DNA from: Pinus tabuliformis
Lineage: Eukaryota; Streptophyta; Pinopsida; Pinales; Pinaceae
Length of the DNA stretch: 64,000 nt
NCBI GenBank assembly: GCA_031772625.1
Contig: CM062817.1
Span: 955,027,705-955,091,704 of the forward strand
Direction: 5' to 3'
Part shown: piece by piece, positions 35,161 through 46,239 of the stretch
Position numbering within the stretch: position 1 is the first letter of the stretch
Layout of the letters: the number at the start of each line of letters is the position of its first letter
Program-made: the position numbers and the translations under genes
Notes under the pieces: generated by a model
What the model was told of the DNA's origin: nothing
The model's database searches: none
What the model saw: the letters and a program-made list of their open reading frames with translations, nothing else

Positions 35161-36560
35161 ATGGAATACATCAAGAATAGATTTCCTTTGTTCAATGGAA
35201 ATAACTATGCACTTTGGAGTGGAAGAATGCAGGTTCACTTGCTGGCATACAGATACGAAGTATGGGAAATCGTTGAAAAAGCCTTCACATTGACCCTCGA
35301 TGAACAAGGTAAGAAAAATATGGTATATGATGCAAAGGCTCAAGATTTTATTATCAGTGGGCTTATTGAATCTATCTATCTTAAGGTATAAAATTGAAAA
35401 AAATACTAAAGAGGTATGGGGAAAGCTTGAGAATATATATGCAGGTGACTCACAGGTGAAAGAAGCAACGTTTCAAATTTTTCAGGGGAAAATTTGAGCA
35501 ACTCAGAATAAAGGAAGATGAAGATATTGTTGCATACTTTTAGCGTGTTGATGAAACAACATAAACATTGGAAGGTCTAGGAGAACCCGTCAACACAAAA
35601 ATTGTTGTCTGAAAGATCCTCAAAACCTTTCCAACAAGATTCAACCCAAAGGTATATGTCTTGGAAGAGAGATCGAATCTAGCCAATCTTAGCATAGATT
35701 AATTGCATGGAATTCTTACAGCATATGAAATGAGGATTGAAGAAGAGGATGGCACATTTCACTTAAAAACAACATTTTCCACATCCAAGAAGACTAGTAC
35801 GGACACGCAGACTCCGAAAGAAAAAACTTACAGTTGTAAGGATGAAGAAAACGAAGAAGATGAAGAAGAATTTTCAGATAAATAATTTTCATACTTCACG
35901 GGGAAAATGAGAACAGTTTCAGGAAAATTAAAAGGTAAACTTCCATTAATATGTTTTTATTATGGCGAGGTTGGGAATTTTGCAGCGAATTGTCCTCTCA
36001 AAAATGAGGTTGTTATGAAGGGAAAGAAAGGTCCTAGGAAGTACAACAAGCAAGGCAAGAAGAAATGGTTTAAGAAGAGTGTCTTCTCCAAAGAAAATAG
36101 CTCCTCATCTAATGAAGACAGTGATAATGAAGAAGAAATCAATGGAAGAGTATTGTTTATGTCCAAGCACAATAATCAAGAGGCATCTGACGAAGAAGGA
36201 GAAGAAGAGATGATTGAGGTTGAATTTAACAAAGTGATTAGGGTTATCAAAGAGCTCAAGGTCGAAAATAATCATGTCAACACTCTTGAAGATGAATTAA
36301 AGACATAAAGGGAATAGGTCCTAAATCTTAAAATCAAGGTTGAAGAATACAAATGAATTGAAGAATCACTCAAGAAAGAATTAAAGGAAATCAACAAGGA
36401 AAGAGAGGCATTGGAAGTTGAAATAGTCTCTCTATGAAAACAAGTAAAATTTGCAAAAACTCTTCAAAACTACGCCAATAGCTCAAAGGCATTGGAAGAA
36501 CTCATCAATAATCAACGATCATGTAGTGACAAGAGTGGTCTTGGTTACAAATAAAAATCC
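35161..36560 (+). pseudogene. Element F gag remnant
   Basis: ATG at 35161. MEYIKNRFPLFNGNNYALWS is the start of a copia Gag (LFxGxNYxxW motif). It continues with AQDFIISGLIESIYLKV (to 35391), KNTKEVWGKLENIYAGDSQVKEA (about 35400-35465), then broken blocks. An acidic stretch lies at 35845-35885. A first zinc knuckle near 35950-35995 reads CFYYGEVGNFAANC, so the second cysteine and the histidine are lost. Lys-rich and Glu-rich coiled-coil sequence follows at 36200-36450. Stops and frameshifts throughout. Confidence 0.85.
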
Positions 36561-36699
36561 AAAAAGGAGTCAATCCCCTCTATGACAACAAAAGATGGAT
36601 ATGAAAAATCTACCAACAAAGTACATCTCTCGGCTAAATTAAGAGATAAATACTCGCCGGAAGAACCATGGAACAATTCCTCGAAGAAGATTTCCTCCC

Positions 36700-37184
36700 A
36701 GGTATAAAACTATATTTTATGGTCATTACTATTCATATGGAAGGTTTGGACATAAAGCTGTAGAATGTCACATGTATGTTTGGAATGAATATAGTTCAAG
36801 GATATCTTTCAGAAATGGATTATCCAGAACTCAACAGAATATCAACATATTTAGTCATTTGAGAGATGATGTCTAAGGTTACAAATGTAATAATTTTGGA
36901 CATCTGGCTAAAGATTTTAGACTTGGAAGCTCTTCAAAGGAATTCTCACAAAATCAAAATGAAAAAGCATGGAAAAAGAAGACTGAAAAATGTGTTATCG
37001 CTATCAAGGCTCAAAGAAATAGAAACGTTTTGTATGTTGATAGTGGTTGCTCAATGCATATGACTGGAGATAAAAATAAGTTCATATACTTGAAGGAAAA
37101 GAAGGATGGAACAATGTCTTTTGGAAATGATGGGCCTTCAAACGTCATAGGAGTAGGTACGGTCACACTTGGAAGCAAGGATGC
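36700..37184 (+). pseudogene. Element F second zinc-knuckle zone and protease start
   Basis: Knuckle-like remnants (GRFGHKAVECHMYVWN near 36745-36785, NNFGHLAKDFRLG near 36890-36925), then the copia protease with the DSGCSMHMTGDK site at about 37037-37072 and the FGNDGPSNVIGVGTVTLGS strand pattern. The frame is cut at 37184 by element G and resumes at 49595 (DALAKDVLLVENMNHNLPSV). Confidence 0.85.
37180..37184. repeat. Target site duplication of element G (left)
   Basis: GATGC, repeated perfectly at 49590-49594. Confidence 0.95.
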
Positions 37185-38235
37185 TGTTATATAACAAAAT
37201 GACCTCCTCATCAACTCAGAGGGGAAGGACATGATGACTGAAGCAAAGACCACAATTACAGGCCTTGATTCCACACTAACGCTGGTTGTACACTAACAAC
37301 TTGCTTTATAAAGCTTGTTACCAAGCTTGGAGGTGCGTTAGTGACCCTACTAAAGCATGTTGCTAGTCAGGGGATAGCGTTAGTGAAACTAAGGGAAGTT
37401 CCAAGGGTCAAAGGAACGAATTGACTCACAAATATCTAGATATTTGTCCCTAAATTTACTCAAGAAATGTCCCTAAATTTACTCAAGAAAAGCAAGGAAA
37501 CATCCAAAATCAACCTATTTGGAGAAATTATAATCTGAAAAAAGGAGGCAAATGGGAAAGAGCTGAAAAGTAGGGGAAGTTCATTGCTTTTTCCCTAGTG
37601 AACTCCATGAGGAACTTGGCAACCCTAACTTGATTGCTATATAAGCAAAGTGAGGGTCATTGTGAAAGGGGTCAGAGCATTTGAAAGGATAACCTACTTA
37701 GCTGTTGAGAACTGTCTCATATCTAAAGAAGAGAGAAAGAAGGGAGAGAGAGAGAGAAGCAGAAGGGGCAAAGGAAGATTGATACAACAGATGGTTGTAA
37801 TCACTCTTCCATTATTAATATAGAAATGTGGTTGCGTTCCCTACTCTATGGCGTTAGTAACATAGTTCATTAAGTAGTTCAATTGATACTTGTTTATATG
37901 AGTAGCTTAGTTGTATGAAAATATATGTTTGTTGTGTATTCATATATTGGTTTTCAAGGTTGTATTTGGTGATTGTGTTTGCTTTTTCTTTGTGCAGGAA
38001 TTGATTTGGAGCCGGCTTTGAGGGAGTTCTGCTTGGCTGCATTGTGATCTCCAAACAAATCGAGAAGGAGACTTGAGGTAATCCTCTTTCCATACTTTGT
38101 TAATTGATATTTGTCTATGAACATGTGTATAACTTGGTAGCATTTGTAGATAATCTTACAATTTTTCGAAGGTCCCAAGAAGGCCTTTGAGGGTAGTTTT
38201 CATTCTCCATACACTGTGCATTTTACCCCATAGCA
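37185..38235 (+). repeat. 5' LTR of element G
   Basis: 1,051 bp, TGTTATATAAC to CCCCATAGCA, partner of 48564-49589 at roughly 94 percent by eye. It has an extra 22-bp tandem copy around TCCCTAAATTTACTCAAGAA (about 37448-37495). Contains a long-range stem CACTAACGC / GCGTTAGTG (37274-37282 with 37335-37343), a GA microsatellite near 37745-37760, and a downstream part resembling R/U5. Confidence 0.95.
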
Positions 38236-38239
38236 GAAT

Positions 38240-38257
38240 TGGCGACTCCACTAGGGA
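38240..38257 (+). other. Primer-binding site of element G
   Basis: TGGCGACTCCACTAGGGA, four bases after the LTR. Closely resembles the Tat/Ogre PBS usually assigned to an arginine tRNA; the exact tRNA should be matched against a tRNA set. Confidence 0.85.
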
Positions 38258-39764
38258 CTATACATCTAGTTCCCGGTTTACCCAGACTCTTCTCGGTTCT
38301 CTCCTCCTTCTAAGAGATCCCTATACTTCTGTAATCCCTTTCTGACCCACCAAGAATCTTGCTGCATCTTGCTTATATACATTCATCTCAGAATCTGATC
38401 TTGAAATCCCTCTTTTTGACTGATTTCCCACACTAATGCAGGTTAGCAGGTTACATAGAGCTTTATAAAGCACTATGCCTGTTCACAGGGAGCATTAGTG
38501 GGCCTACTAACTCTCTGTAGCCATTGTTACAGAGCATTAGTCTCCCAATACCTTGATTTTCAGCTGTGTCTGTGGACCAAAAGGGATAGGAAATCTTCTC
38601 ATGGGCTGAAATAATATCTGTAACTGTATTTTGTTAGCAAAATTGGTGTCCTAGAAATTTATTTTTAGGAAAAAAGTTTGATTTTTTCTCTCTTAAAAAC
38701 ATTTTTTCTGAAAGAAAGACTCAAAATTTTTATTCATCCTTCTATTTAACTGGTTATAAGTTGCTTCATTTTGGTTTCAAGTAGTTGTTAGGAAACATTG
38801 GAAAAGAATATTTTGGTTATGCATGTGTTGAAAGACTAAAGATGCATGGAAGAAACTATGAATATGTGAAAAATATGAATATGTAGAATACAACTTGTTT
38901 GCATCAAATTGATTTTTTTTTTTTAAAGCATTGTTTTTGAATTATTTATTGAGTCAAGAGTCTCATCACATTTCATACATCAACTCCCCTACCGAAGACA
39001 ATAATCAAGTACACATAAAAATTACCTAAAATCAATCAGTAACTCTTTATTTGAGCAAACAAACACTAGTTAGGCTAGGATCTTGGGATAAGCATGTGAG
39101 TGAACTGCCCAAGGTTGAAAACCAAAATAGTGTCATTAAACAAGAGAAAAATTCCTTCTGCACTCATACAAGACAACATCGAACTGTAAGTGAAGGTTGC
39201 TCGCCTTCTCTTAAAAATCCTTTGGGTATTTTGTGTATTGGAGGTCCATTCGGGGATTTCAGAACTAAGTCGGGGACTTAGGTATCCTGGCCACACAGCA
39301 TGTTGTCTACGACTATGCCCCCCCCGGTGGTGTCTGTGATCTGAGGTATCTTTAGTGGCCAAACTTATAGGGACTTACACAAGGTGACCAGGACGGGCTG
39401 TCCTAGTACCTAACACGGATGGATCTACTTTGTCTTCAATTTTTGGGAGGGTGCTCGTCTTCATGAGAGTACTTGGCCCCTCAATCTGAGGTTCAGGCAA
39501 AGCTCTAGAGTAACCATAACCATACATCTGGCCATCCTTCTCTGTTATTCATTGAGATACTAGGTTTCATCTCCAGTGATCGGTGCTTATCAGACAAGGT
39601 AATTTCCCTCTGTTTGCTGATTGATCCATTTAGTGTATTTTTTATATATTTTTAGGTACCTGAGTGCTATCATTTGAGACTTTAACTAATATCATGATAG
39701 AATTTATTGATAAAAATTAACGATCACCGTGGCTACATCCAGCCCTTGTCATCACTCCTGATGA
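38258..39764 (+). other. Leader of element G
   Basis: 1.5 kb without convincing frames. It holds a stem CACTAATGC / GCATTAGTG (38431-38439 with 38492-38500) that repeats, with paired base changes, a stem of the LTR. A C-run near 39318-39326 precedes the gag zone. Confidence 0.6.
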
Positions 39765-41186
39765 TTGTTAAGACTTCCTCCACTCATTGTGGAAGATCCG
39801 CCGAGTTCCACTGAACTGGATTCCCCATCTTCAAGGGATCAGTCTCCTAGATCTCACACGGGATCTATTTGGACAACCGACGATTCAAGTTTCTCGGAGG
39901 ATTTCTTTACCGAAGGATTTCTTCCTCCCTTTAACCCTCCGCTCACGAATCCATTGGAGCCTGTCTTGGCTCCCATGGTACTTGTACTTCATGCTTCGGT
40001 AGTTGGAACATTTCCATCTATCTTTTCGACGACTAATGGGTTGTGGAACTTTAGGGACACTTTTGGTCCTTCACCACTTCCCCAGTCGACAGTCACCACA
40101 ACACTGGTAATGGCGAATCCCACTATCCCATTTGTCCTAGGTACAACTACTCACATGACACCCTCTACGAGTGGAACCCAACCGATGTCAGGTTCCACCC
40201 TTATAGTGTCAAACTGCATACCTTCAACAAGTGCCACATATAGTGCTCCCTATAACACTCAATGCGGCACTATGGGCACGGTTCCCGTTTACCAACAATA
40301 TGGTCGGCCGCCAATGTACATTTCAAACCCCCAGATTCATATACTTGGGGGGTTCCCAATATGCACATGCTGGTAGGGAACGTAACAATTCCCCCTCCAT
40401 TCTCAGGCATGCATGATCAGTTTCTAATTGACATGATCATTCCCTTTGTCAATCAAGGACAAATGGTTAGTTCTGTATTGGGCGGGAATCCTCAAGGGGT
40501 TCCCAACCAATCCATGGGGGCACCCTACTCACATATTCAAATGAGTCAAGGGGTCACCGCTTATACTAGGGGCAATTTTATACCCCAGTGTCAAAATCCT
40601 CATGGAAATCCACTCTACAACACCATACATCAAAGAAACTGCTACAACACGCAACCCATGTATAATATGGGGAACCAAACGGTGGGAGGAGCACAAAGCT
40701 CCCCAATTCATCCGTTAACACCATGGTCTGAGTCGAGGGGCACCTAACTCTCTGCCTTTCTTGGAAACGTTGGATATACCTAAATTATACAAACTAACAA
40801 ATGACCCCATCTATCATAACTTATAATGGCCACTGATCCCGCATAAGATACCAATGAACATCCCAAATTTCAATGGAAAACAAGGGGAGGATACAGGCAC
40901 CCATATCACCACATACCATCTCTGGTGTGTTTCAAACTCTATGGTGGATGATAGTGTCCAGTTATGTCTTTTTCCCCTCACCCTCACTGGCAACACAGCG
41001 AAATGGTATATTGAGTTACCACATGTGTCAGTAAACACCTTTGACACTTTAGCAATGGAATTCCTAAAGCACTTCCATCTACCCATCCGCTATGAGACTA
41101 GGACAGAGCTCCTCACTTCATTTCGTCAGGATACCGCCACCCCATCTCTGATCATATACATGAATGGAGACATAGGAAGAGGTTAG
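39765..41186 (+). pseudogene. Element G gag remnant
   Basis: A Pro, Ser and Thr-rich N-terminal stretch (39765-40376), then a frameshift into a Gly, Asn and Gln-rich stretch (about 40262-40747). The Gag core follows at 40854-41186: MNIPNFNGKQGEDTGTHITTY and DDSVQLCLFPLTLTGNTAKWYIEL, the retrotransposon Gag motif with its L(T)GxAxxWY signature, then FDTLAMEFLKHF. A stop ends it at 41184-41186, and a further open stretch (41271-41585) continues the C-terminal part with a Lys-rich tail. Broken by at least two frame changes and stops. Confidence 0.8.
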
Positions 41187-41585
41187 TTAAAGCTCCCATC
41201 CAAGACTTTCTCTTAACAGATTGGTTCTGCAAGTCCTTACTCCCGCAAATCACTAGAGATGTCGCTCTAGGTGGTGCGGTCAGACCTTATATATTCACAG
41301 TTTAGCACTCTTTATGACATAATCCCCAATGCCCTTGGTAACCCCAATGCTTCCGCCACTCAGCACCCCAGAGTGCACGCTGACGGGATTGTCGGTGCAA
41401 CCTTTGGGGCTGCCATAAAAAAACTCAGTGATCACATTACCAAGATGACAGTGGACCCCTCTACCAATGCGACTGCTCTTCCTGCCACTGCGATAAACTC
41501 TGTGCAGTCTACGCAAAAATTTGGTGGCAAGAACAAGAAGAATAAGAAAAATACCGCTCCTTCTGAAGAGCAGTCAACAAAGTAG

Positions 41586-43187
41586 CCAAACCTAAAATAG
41601 AAGACCACTATGCCTACTGACGAGGAAAAGGATAAACCCACCAAATATCCATGCAAACTCTGTGCTGAAGACCACACGACTTGGCGTTGTCCACGTCTTT
41701 AGGAATGCACCGAATACCTTGCCAAAACGGATACTGGTAAGACCCCCGCTATCCTTAGGAATCCTTTTCCCACTCAGCAGCAACAAAATCTTATTGCAAA
41801 ACAACCACAACCCCCACAAGGGGGCAATGATGGTTCACAACTTCCTTCGGCTGGTGAAGGATCTTCTACTGTTTACACATTTGAAACGGTAGAACTTGCC
41901 ACAAGAGCCAAATATTATGGAGCTCTTGTCGCTCCTGTAGTAGAACCTTCCTCAGGTCAAAACCCACCACTACCCAATGATTTTCATATTGAAAGGCTGG
42001 TTGAGGACCTTGTAATTTGACCCCCAAAAGGGGCACTTCAACGCACAATGCACAATACATCTGCATGTGTCGCCCAACACTACAACATTGTAGAAGATTT
42101 GGAACAAGCGCTGTCGGCTATGTCAGTGCTCGAAGTATTACAAACATGCCCAACACAACGGAAAGCTTTGCTTTCGGCTATTGGTGGTATCGACCCAAAG
42201 GATTCCATGCTTGCTATTTTCAACATGGACAAGTGTAAACCTCCCCTTTCTCACCAACTTGCATTCTAGGTGCATATAACTTCGAAAGATAAAGGTATAC
42301 ACAGAACTGTCATCGACGAAGGTGCTTCTACCTGCATCATGTCGGCTTCATGTTGGCTCGCCTTAGGTTCTCCAACCTTATCCCCGCCATCAAACTCCCT
42401 TAAAGATTTCGATGGCCACACCTTTATCCCAAAAGGATACCTAGCCAATTTCCCCATCACTTTGTATGGGAAAACCGTAACGGTGGACATAGAAGTCATA
42501 GACAAAAAACTCGACTATAATCTCTTGTTGGGTCACAGTTGGACATATGCCATGACGACTGTCATATCTACTGTCTTTCACATCATCCTATTTCCATTGG
42601 ATGGAAAGGTTATTACAGTAGATCAGTTGTCTTTCTGCACCCCTGATTATTCACCATTACCAAGTGGCTTCGTACCCCTAGTAGGAGGTGGAACTGATTG
42701 CTATGTCAGTTTAGTTACTGGTACACTGAAGGATTCTTCCCTCATGGGTTTTTTTCCTCTTCAGCTACCCAAGGTTTCACAGACAGTCAACATGCTTTCA
42801 TCTATTCCTCATGAACTGACTGATCCATGGATCCTGCCAAATCCTTCAGACCTTGACACATTCGGAGAAGAGATGCCACTATCACTAGCTAAATTGGCCT
42901 ACCAAGCCATTCAATTCACATTTGCATCTCCGGTCATGTTGGTTCCTACCGATGGTACCACTTCCGTTCCCATAACCGCTCCTCCTTTAGATCTACTCAA
43001 TCAACTCCTACCTACGGACGAAGTTGTTCTAGAAATCATGAGTTTTGGAGAGCAACATTGGGAGGATTGGCACCATCATGTTCCGATATCTGATTCGGAC
43101 ATGATGCCTCTTCAAATCCTGTCCCCTGACATAATAGAAATCATTTCCTCACCCTATACGACCATCCAAACTTTGGATGTGTAAGGA
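41586..43187 (+). pseudogene. Element G zinc knuckle, linker and aspartic protease
   Basis: Zinc knuckle YPCKLCAEDHTTWRCPRL near 41645-41700. Linker motifs typical of Tat elements follow (ACVAQHYNIVEDLEQALSAMSV and LQTCPTQRKALLSAIGGIDP, about 42055-42200), then a stop. The protease frame 42270-43184 is open for 304 codons, with active site VIDEGASTCIMSASCW, DFDGHTFIPKGYL and the LLLGHSW flap-distal motif. Remaining sequence to 43184 is the protease to RT linker. Homology leads into the RT start (about 43195-43330, ending at a KESHDAF stretch), where the deletion begins. Confidence 0.8.
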
Positions 43188-43339
43188 AACATGGGCGACA
43201 CTCCTAAGTCATTGCCCATCGATATTTCTGTTAAGACAGGCATCATGGAAAATATTCAGATGAGAGCGGATTACAATCCTGAGGAAATTACGAGCTCCAC
43301 TCACCTACTTAAGGAATCCCATGATGCATTCAGTGGGTC

Positions 43340-43798
43340 GTGCATGAGACCCAACTTTATGATGATGAAAAACCCATTGAGTGTCAGATCCCTTCCCTAG
43401 AAATAGTCGTTGAACCTCTACCTAGAACTACTGCCGAAAAAGAACGCTTACTATACCTGAAACAACTAGATAAAACCCGTCGAGATGCCGACTTGGCACT
43501 CGAGGCTCACAAGCACCAAGTACAAACCCAATTTGCGAAAGAGGTTAAGCTTTTTTCTTACCAAGAGGGTGACCTTGTGTTGCTCTATCATCCAAAAGAT
43601 GACCTCTTGGAGGCATGCATGCTTCAACCCATCTGGCTAGGTCCCTATGTCGTAAAGAAAGTCCTCCCCATGGGGGCATATGAACTACAGGATCGGGATG
43701 GAGTCCCGCTCAAGGAGCCCAGGTACGGGCTCTATCTGAAAAAGTATTATGCCAAGTATTGCACTGGGCATGTGCTTTGTAATTTTATGTATTCATAA
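43340..43798 (+). pseudogene. Element G integrase C-terminal tail
   Basis: 152 codons, open from 43340. Begins just after the deletion junction with KPIECQIPSLEIV, the end of the integrase catalytic domain region. It continues through a helical stretch (AEKERLLYLKQLDKTRRDADLALEAHKHQVQ) and the C-terminal GPY-like module (EGDLVLLYHP, LQPIWLGPYVVKKVLPMGAYELQDRDG), ending YGLYLKKYYA. The catalytic D, D and E are absent, deleted together with RT and RNase H. Confidence 0.8.
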
Positions 43799-43881
43799 GT
43801 TTTGCTTCGCTTTTTTGGTGTGATTGGATTGTTTTGTTATTTAGTGGAGTACTTGTCTCATGCATTCTTCTCGCAATTTAG

Positions 43882-44310
43882 ATGTCGTCATTACCTTTAG
43901 CATACGTAGAATATGTGGATGGTGCCAGTCGTCACACACGACACATTGCATTAGTTGCTTGGGTCATCTACACATGCGAGTTAGAACTATTTTGCTCTGG
44001 GGGGGTCTTTCCTGGTACTTCCACCAACAATATTGCCAAGTACATGTCCATTGTTTCACTTCTCACGGAAGCGTCATCAAGGGACATCTCCAATCTGGTG
44101 GTCAGGTTAGACTCCTAGCTAGTCATTATGCAATTGACAAATCGTTATCACATTCGTAATCCAAGCTTGTTACATCATTATCTAAGGGTACGACTCTTGG
44201 AACGTCGATTTGAAATAATCACATATGAACATGTTCCTTGAGAATTAAATACAATTGCTGATTCATTAGCTAACTATGTATTAGATTTGCATTTGTCTCA
44301 TTCTTTATAG
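43882..44310 (+). pseudogene. Additional RNase H of element G (archaeal-like type), decayed
   Basis: Downstream of the integrase tail. YVEYVDGASRHTRHIALVAWVIYT gives the first Asp, and GGVFPGTSTNNIAKYMSIVSLL corresponds to the second motif, where the usual Glu of NNxAEY is Lys. NLVVRLDS is the third motif with a stop just after. YHIRNPSLLHHYLRVRLLERRFEIITYEHVP and NTIADSLANYV give the last Asp. Such an extra RNase H is known in Tat-lineage elements. The loss of the catalytic Glu and the stops make it inactive. Confidence 0.7.
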
Positions 44311-45069
44311 AAGCATGCATGAAAAGTAAAACATTTATCGAGTTATATATTTTTTACAAAAAACATTTAAAACACATTTACACCATCAAAATACCAAAAA
44401 ATGTGTGAATATATATATAGATAAAAATGCAGTATTTTACATCAAAATATTCCAAAACTTGGATGTTTTAAGTACAAAATGGCTATAAAAGCCTAGCTAC
44501 AAGAACTCATGTGGTTATGCCAAAACACCTACTAAAAAGAGCCTATTGCTCCAAAAATGCTAAAACTGCTCTAGCTACCCTCCGAAGAGGAATAAGAAAA
44601 CGCTCAGGTACACCAATTGTATGCCGCTGCATATGAGAGGAAATCTCCCTCATAGGAAGGGGGGGGGACACCCATGGTAAAACCCTCCATGTTCCTCAGA
44701 ACCTCGCGGAGACTATTGGCATTGCCCCCTCCATCAGGTAGTTGGCCTCCTCGTCACATATGTTGATGCCGCCACATCTGTGTTAAGCATAAAGTTTCAT
44801 GTCAGTACTTATTTCGCCTATAAAAACATTACATAAACATTCAAAAGCTAAAAATACTTGAAGTACTATAAAAAATTATTCTCACCTTGAGGACCCCAGT
44901 TGGTCCTGGGCGGTAGCATCAAGTTTGGGTCACCGGTAAAGTTCATGCCCTCATAAGCATAGTCATCAATAATCACAATTTGGCTATGAAGACACTGGAA
45001 GAAATCTTTGTCGAAGAAATGCTGGATCAGTCCTCCTCCTGTACGAGGATCAAGTGATGACCAGCGAAC
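44311..45069 (+). other. Spacer between additional RNase H and the antisense ORF
   Basis: AT-rich, no supported gene. Minus-strand coding potential of the antisense ORF may extend a little into 44990-45069. Confidence 0.4.
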
Positions 45070-45663
45070 CTACCTTGGCTCCCTCAGATCAAGGGGACCT
45101 AAGCTCATCCTTGGGTGCATAACAGGTACCCTCTCAAGGAAGAATGAGACTATGATAGTACCGTACCCAAAACTGTGTTGGGTATGAGTCTTGCATGATG
45201 TTAATTCTGCCTTCAATTGGTGAAGCACTGCTTCACACCAGTTGAACATCTGTGGCTGGACACAGTGAACTGCAAGTAACAGTTGGGTCTTTGTCGCAAT
45301 GTGGGGACTCTTTGACCCCACTAACTGCACAATCAACCATAAAACTTCCCTCATAGACCTGGACCTTATCCTCTCTATGGGGACTCTGTTGCTGACTAGT
45401 TCACTCTCAGGGATGTAGTAGGATTGCACCAGCTCTGAGGTAGATCGTGGATTTGGCCTACCACTGGTCAGGTTTTCCTGTGCCCCATAGCATGAAAAAC
45501 TAGTCAAAAAATAGATGTCATCATGGTCAATAGCCAGCTCCTGATCTCCAATCCTGAACACTTGCTTGTGTTCATCCCAGCAATAGATAATCCATCTCAA
45601 TAAATCCTCCTGCCCTTTCATCAGCTCCAACTTTGCATACTTCAGTAAACCACAACGGCGCAA
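45070..45663 (-). CDS. Antisense accessory ORF of element G, 197 aa
   Basis: Uninterrupted minus-strand frame, opposite to gag-pol. The product has no motif I can name, but it looks like a real globular protein: a WIIYCWDEHKQVFRIGDQELAIDHDDIYFLTSFSCYG block, then YYIPESELVSNR, then LWLIVQLVGSKSPHIATKTQLLLAVHCVQPQMFNWCEAVLHQLKAEL. The last two parallel YHLPEPELVYNR and the MMCRLWGLHDSANIHIDMVPLIEAAVNSTIMDWATILSDKL block of the long frame at 58347-61613, so both belong to one accessory family. Antisense ORFs in this place are known for Grande and other Tat elements; their role is unclear. The start (45663) is uncertain and the frame may be a fragment. Confidence 0.65.
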   Translation of the reverse strand: MRRCGLLKYAKLELMKGQEDLLRWIIYCWDEHKQVFRIGDQELAIDHDDIYFLTSFSCYGAQENLTSGRPNPRSTSELVQSYYIPESELVSNRVPIERIRSRSMREVLWLIVQLVGSKSPHIATKTQLLLAVHCVQPQMFNWCEAVLHQLKAELTSCKTHTQHSFGYGTIIVSFFLERVPVMHPRMSLGPLDLREPR

Positions 45664-45875
45664 TGAAAGTATGCATGTTGGATCGTTTTACATCAGCAAT
45701 TTCTAGCTATCATGGGCCCGTTCTCTCCATAGGTGAGTCATTTCGGCCTGAAACCTGCACAAAATAACCCTAAAAACAATCAAAATGGGGCAAACACACC
45801 TCAAGAATCCATGCATGAGGGTTTTAGCTTTTCCCTCCAGCTCTAACGCTACCCCCAGTGCTACACAGGGAGGAT

Positions 45876-45939
45876 TAACGCCCTCCAATGGCTCGTACAG
45901 AGTGTTTAATGCTCCCTATAGGCCATCTGGAGGGCGTTA
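45876..45939. repeat. Perfect 12-bp inverted repeat in element G
   Basis: TAACGCCCTCCA (45876-45887) pairs with TGGAGGGCGTTA (45928-45939), loop about 40 bases. It lies upstream of the antisense ORF and shares the TAACGC / GCGTTA core with the stems in the LTR and the leader. Confidence 0.8.
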
Positions 45940-46239
45940 GTGCGCAAATAGGGCTTTAGGGGACCTCAGATATGCAAAATTCCACCCACAAAACTATCAA
46001 AAAAGGTTAAGCAATGCATAAAGCAAGTTTTAGCCTTCACATGAGACTAACGGCATGCCGAATGGTCGCTTGGATCTCCTATAATGGTCAGCAGAAAATA
46101 TGCTCCTCTTTAGCTCCAGAATGCTCTCACAAATCTCAAAAAAGTGAAAATGATGCATGCGAAAGCTCAAAGCATTTCCTTATATTTATTTTGGAGACAT
46201 GATTTTGTGAAATCATTAAAGAGGAAGTAGTCCATTCTC

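Noticed and set aside
41432..42066. Minus-strand frames of 66-81 codons opposite the element G gag and protease
   Set aside because: Shadows of the + strand coding remnants, no motif.
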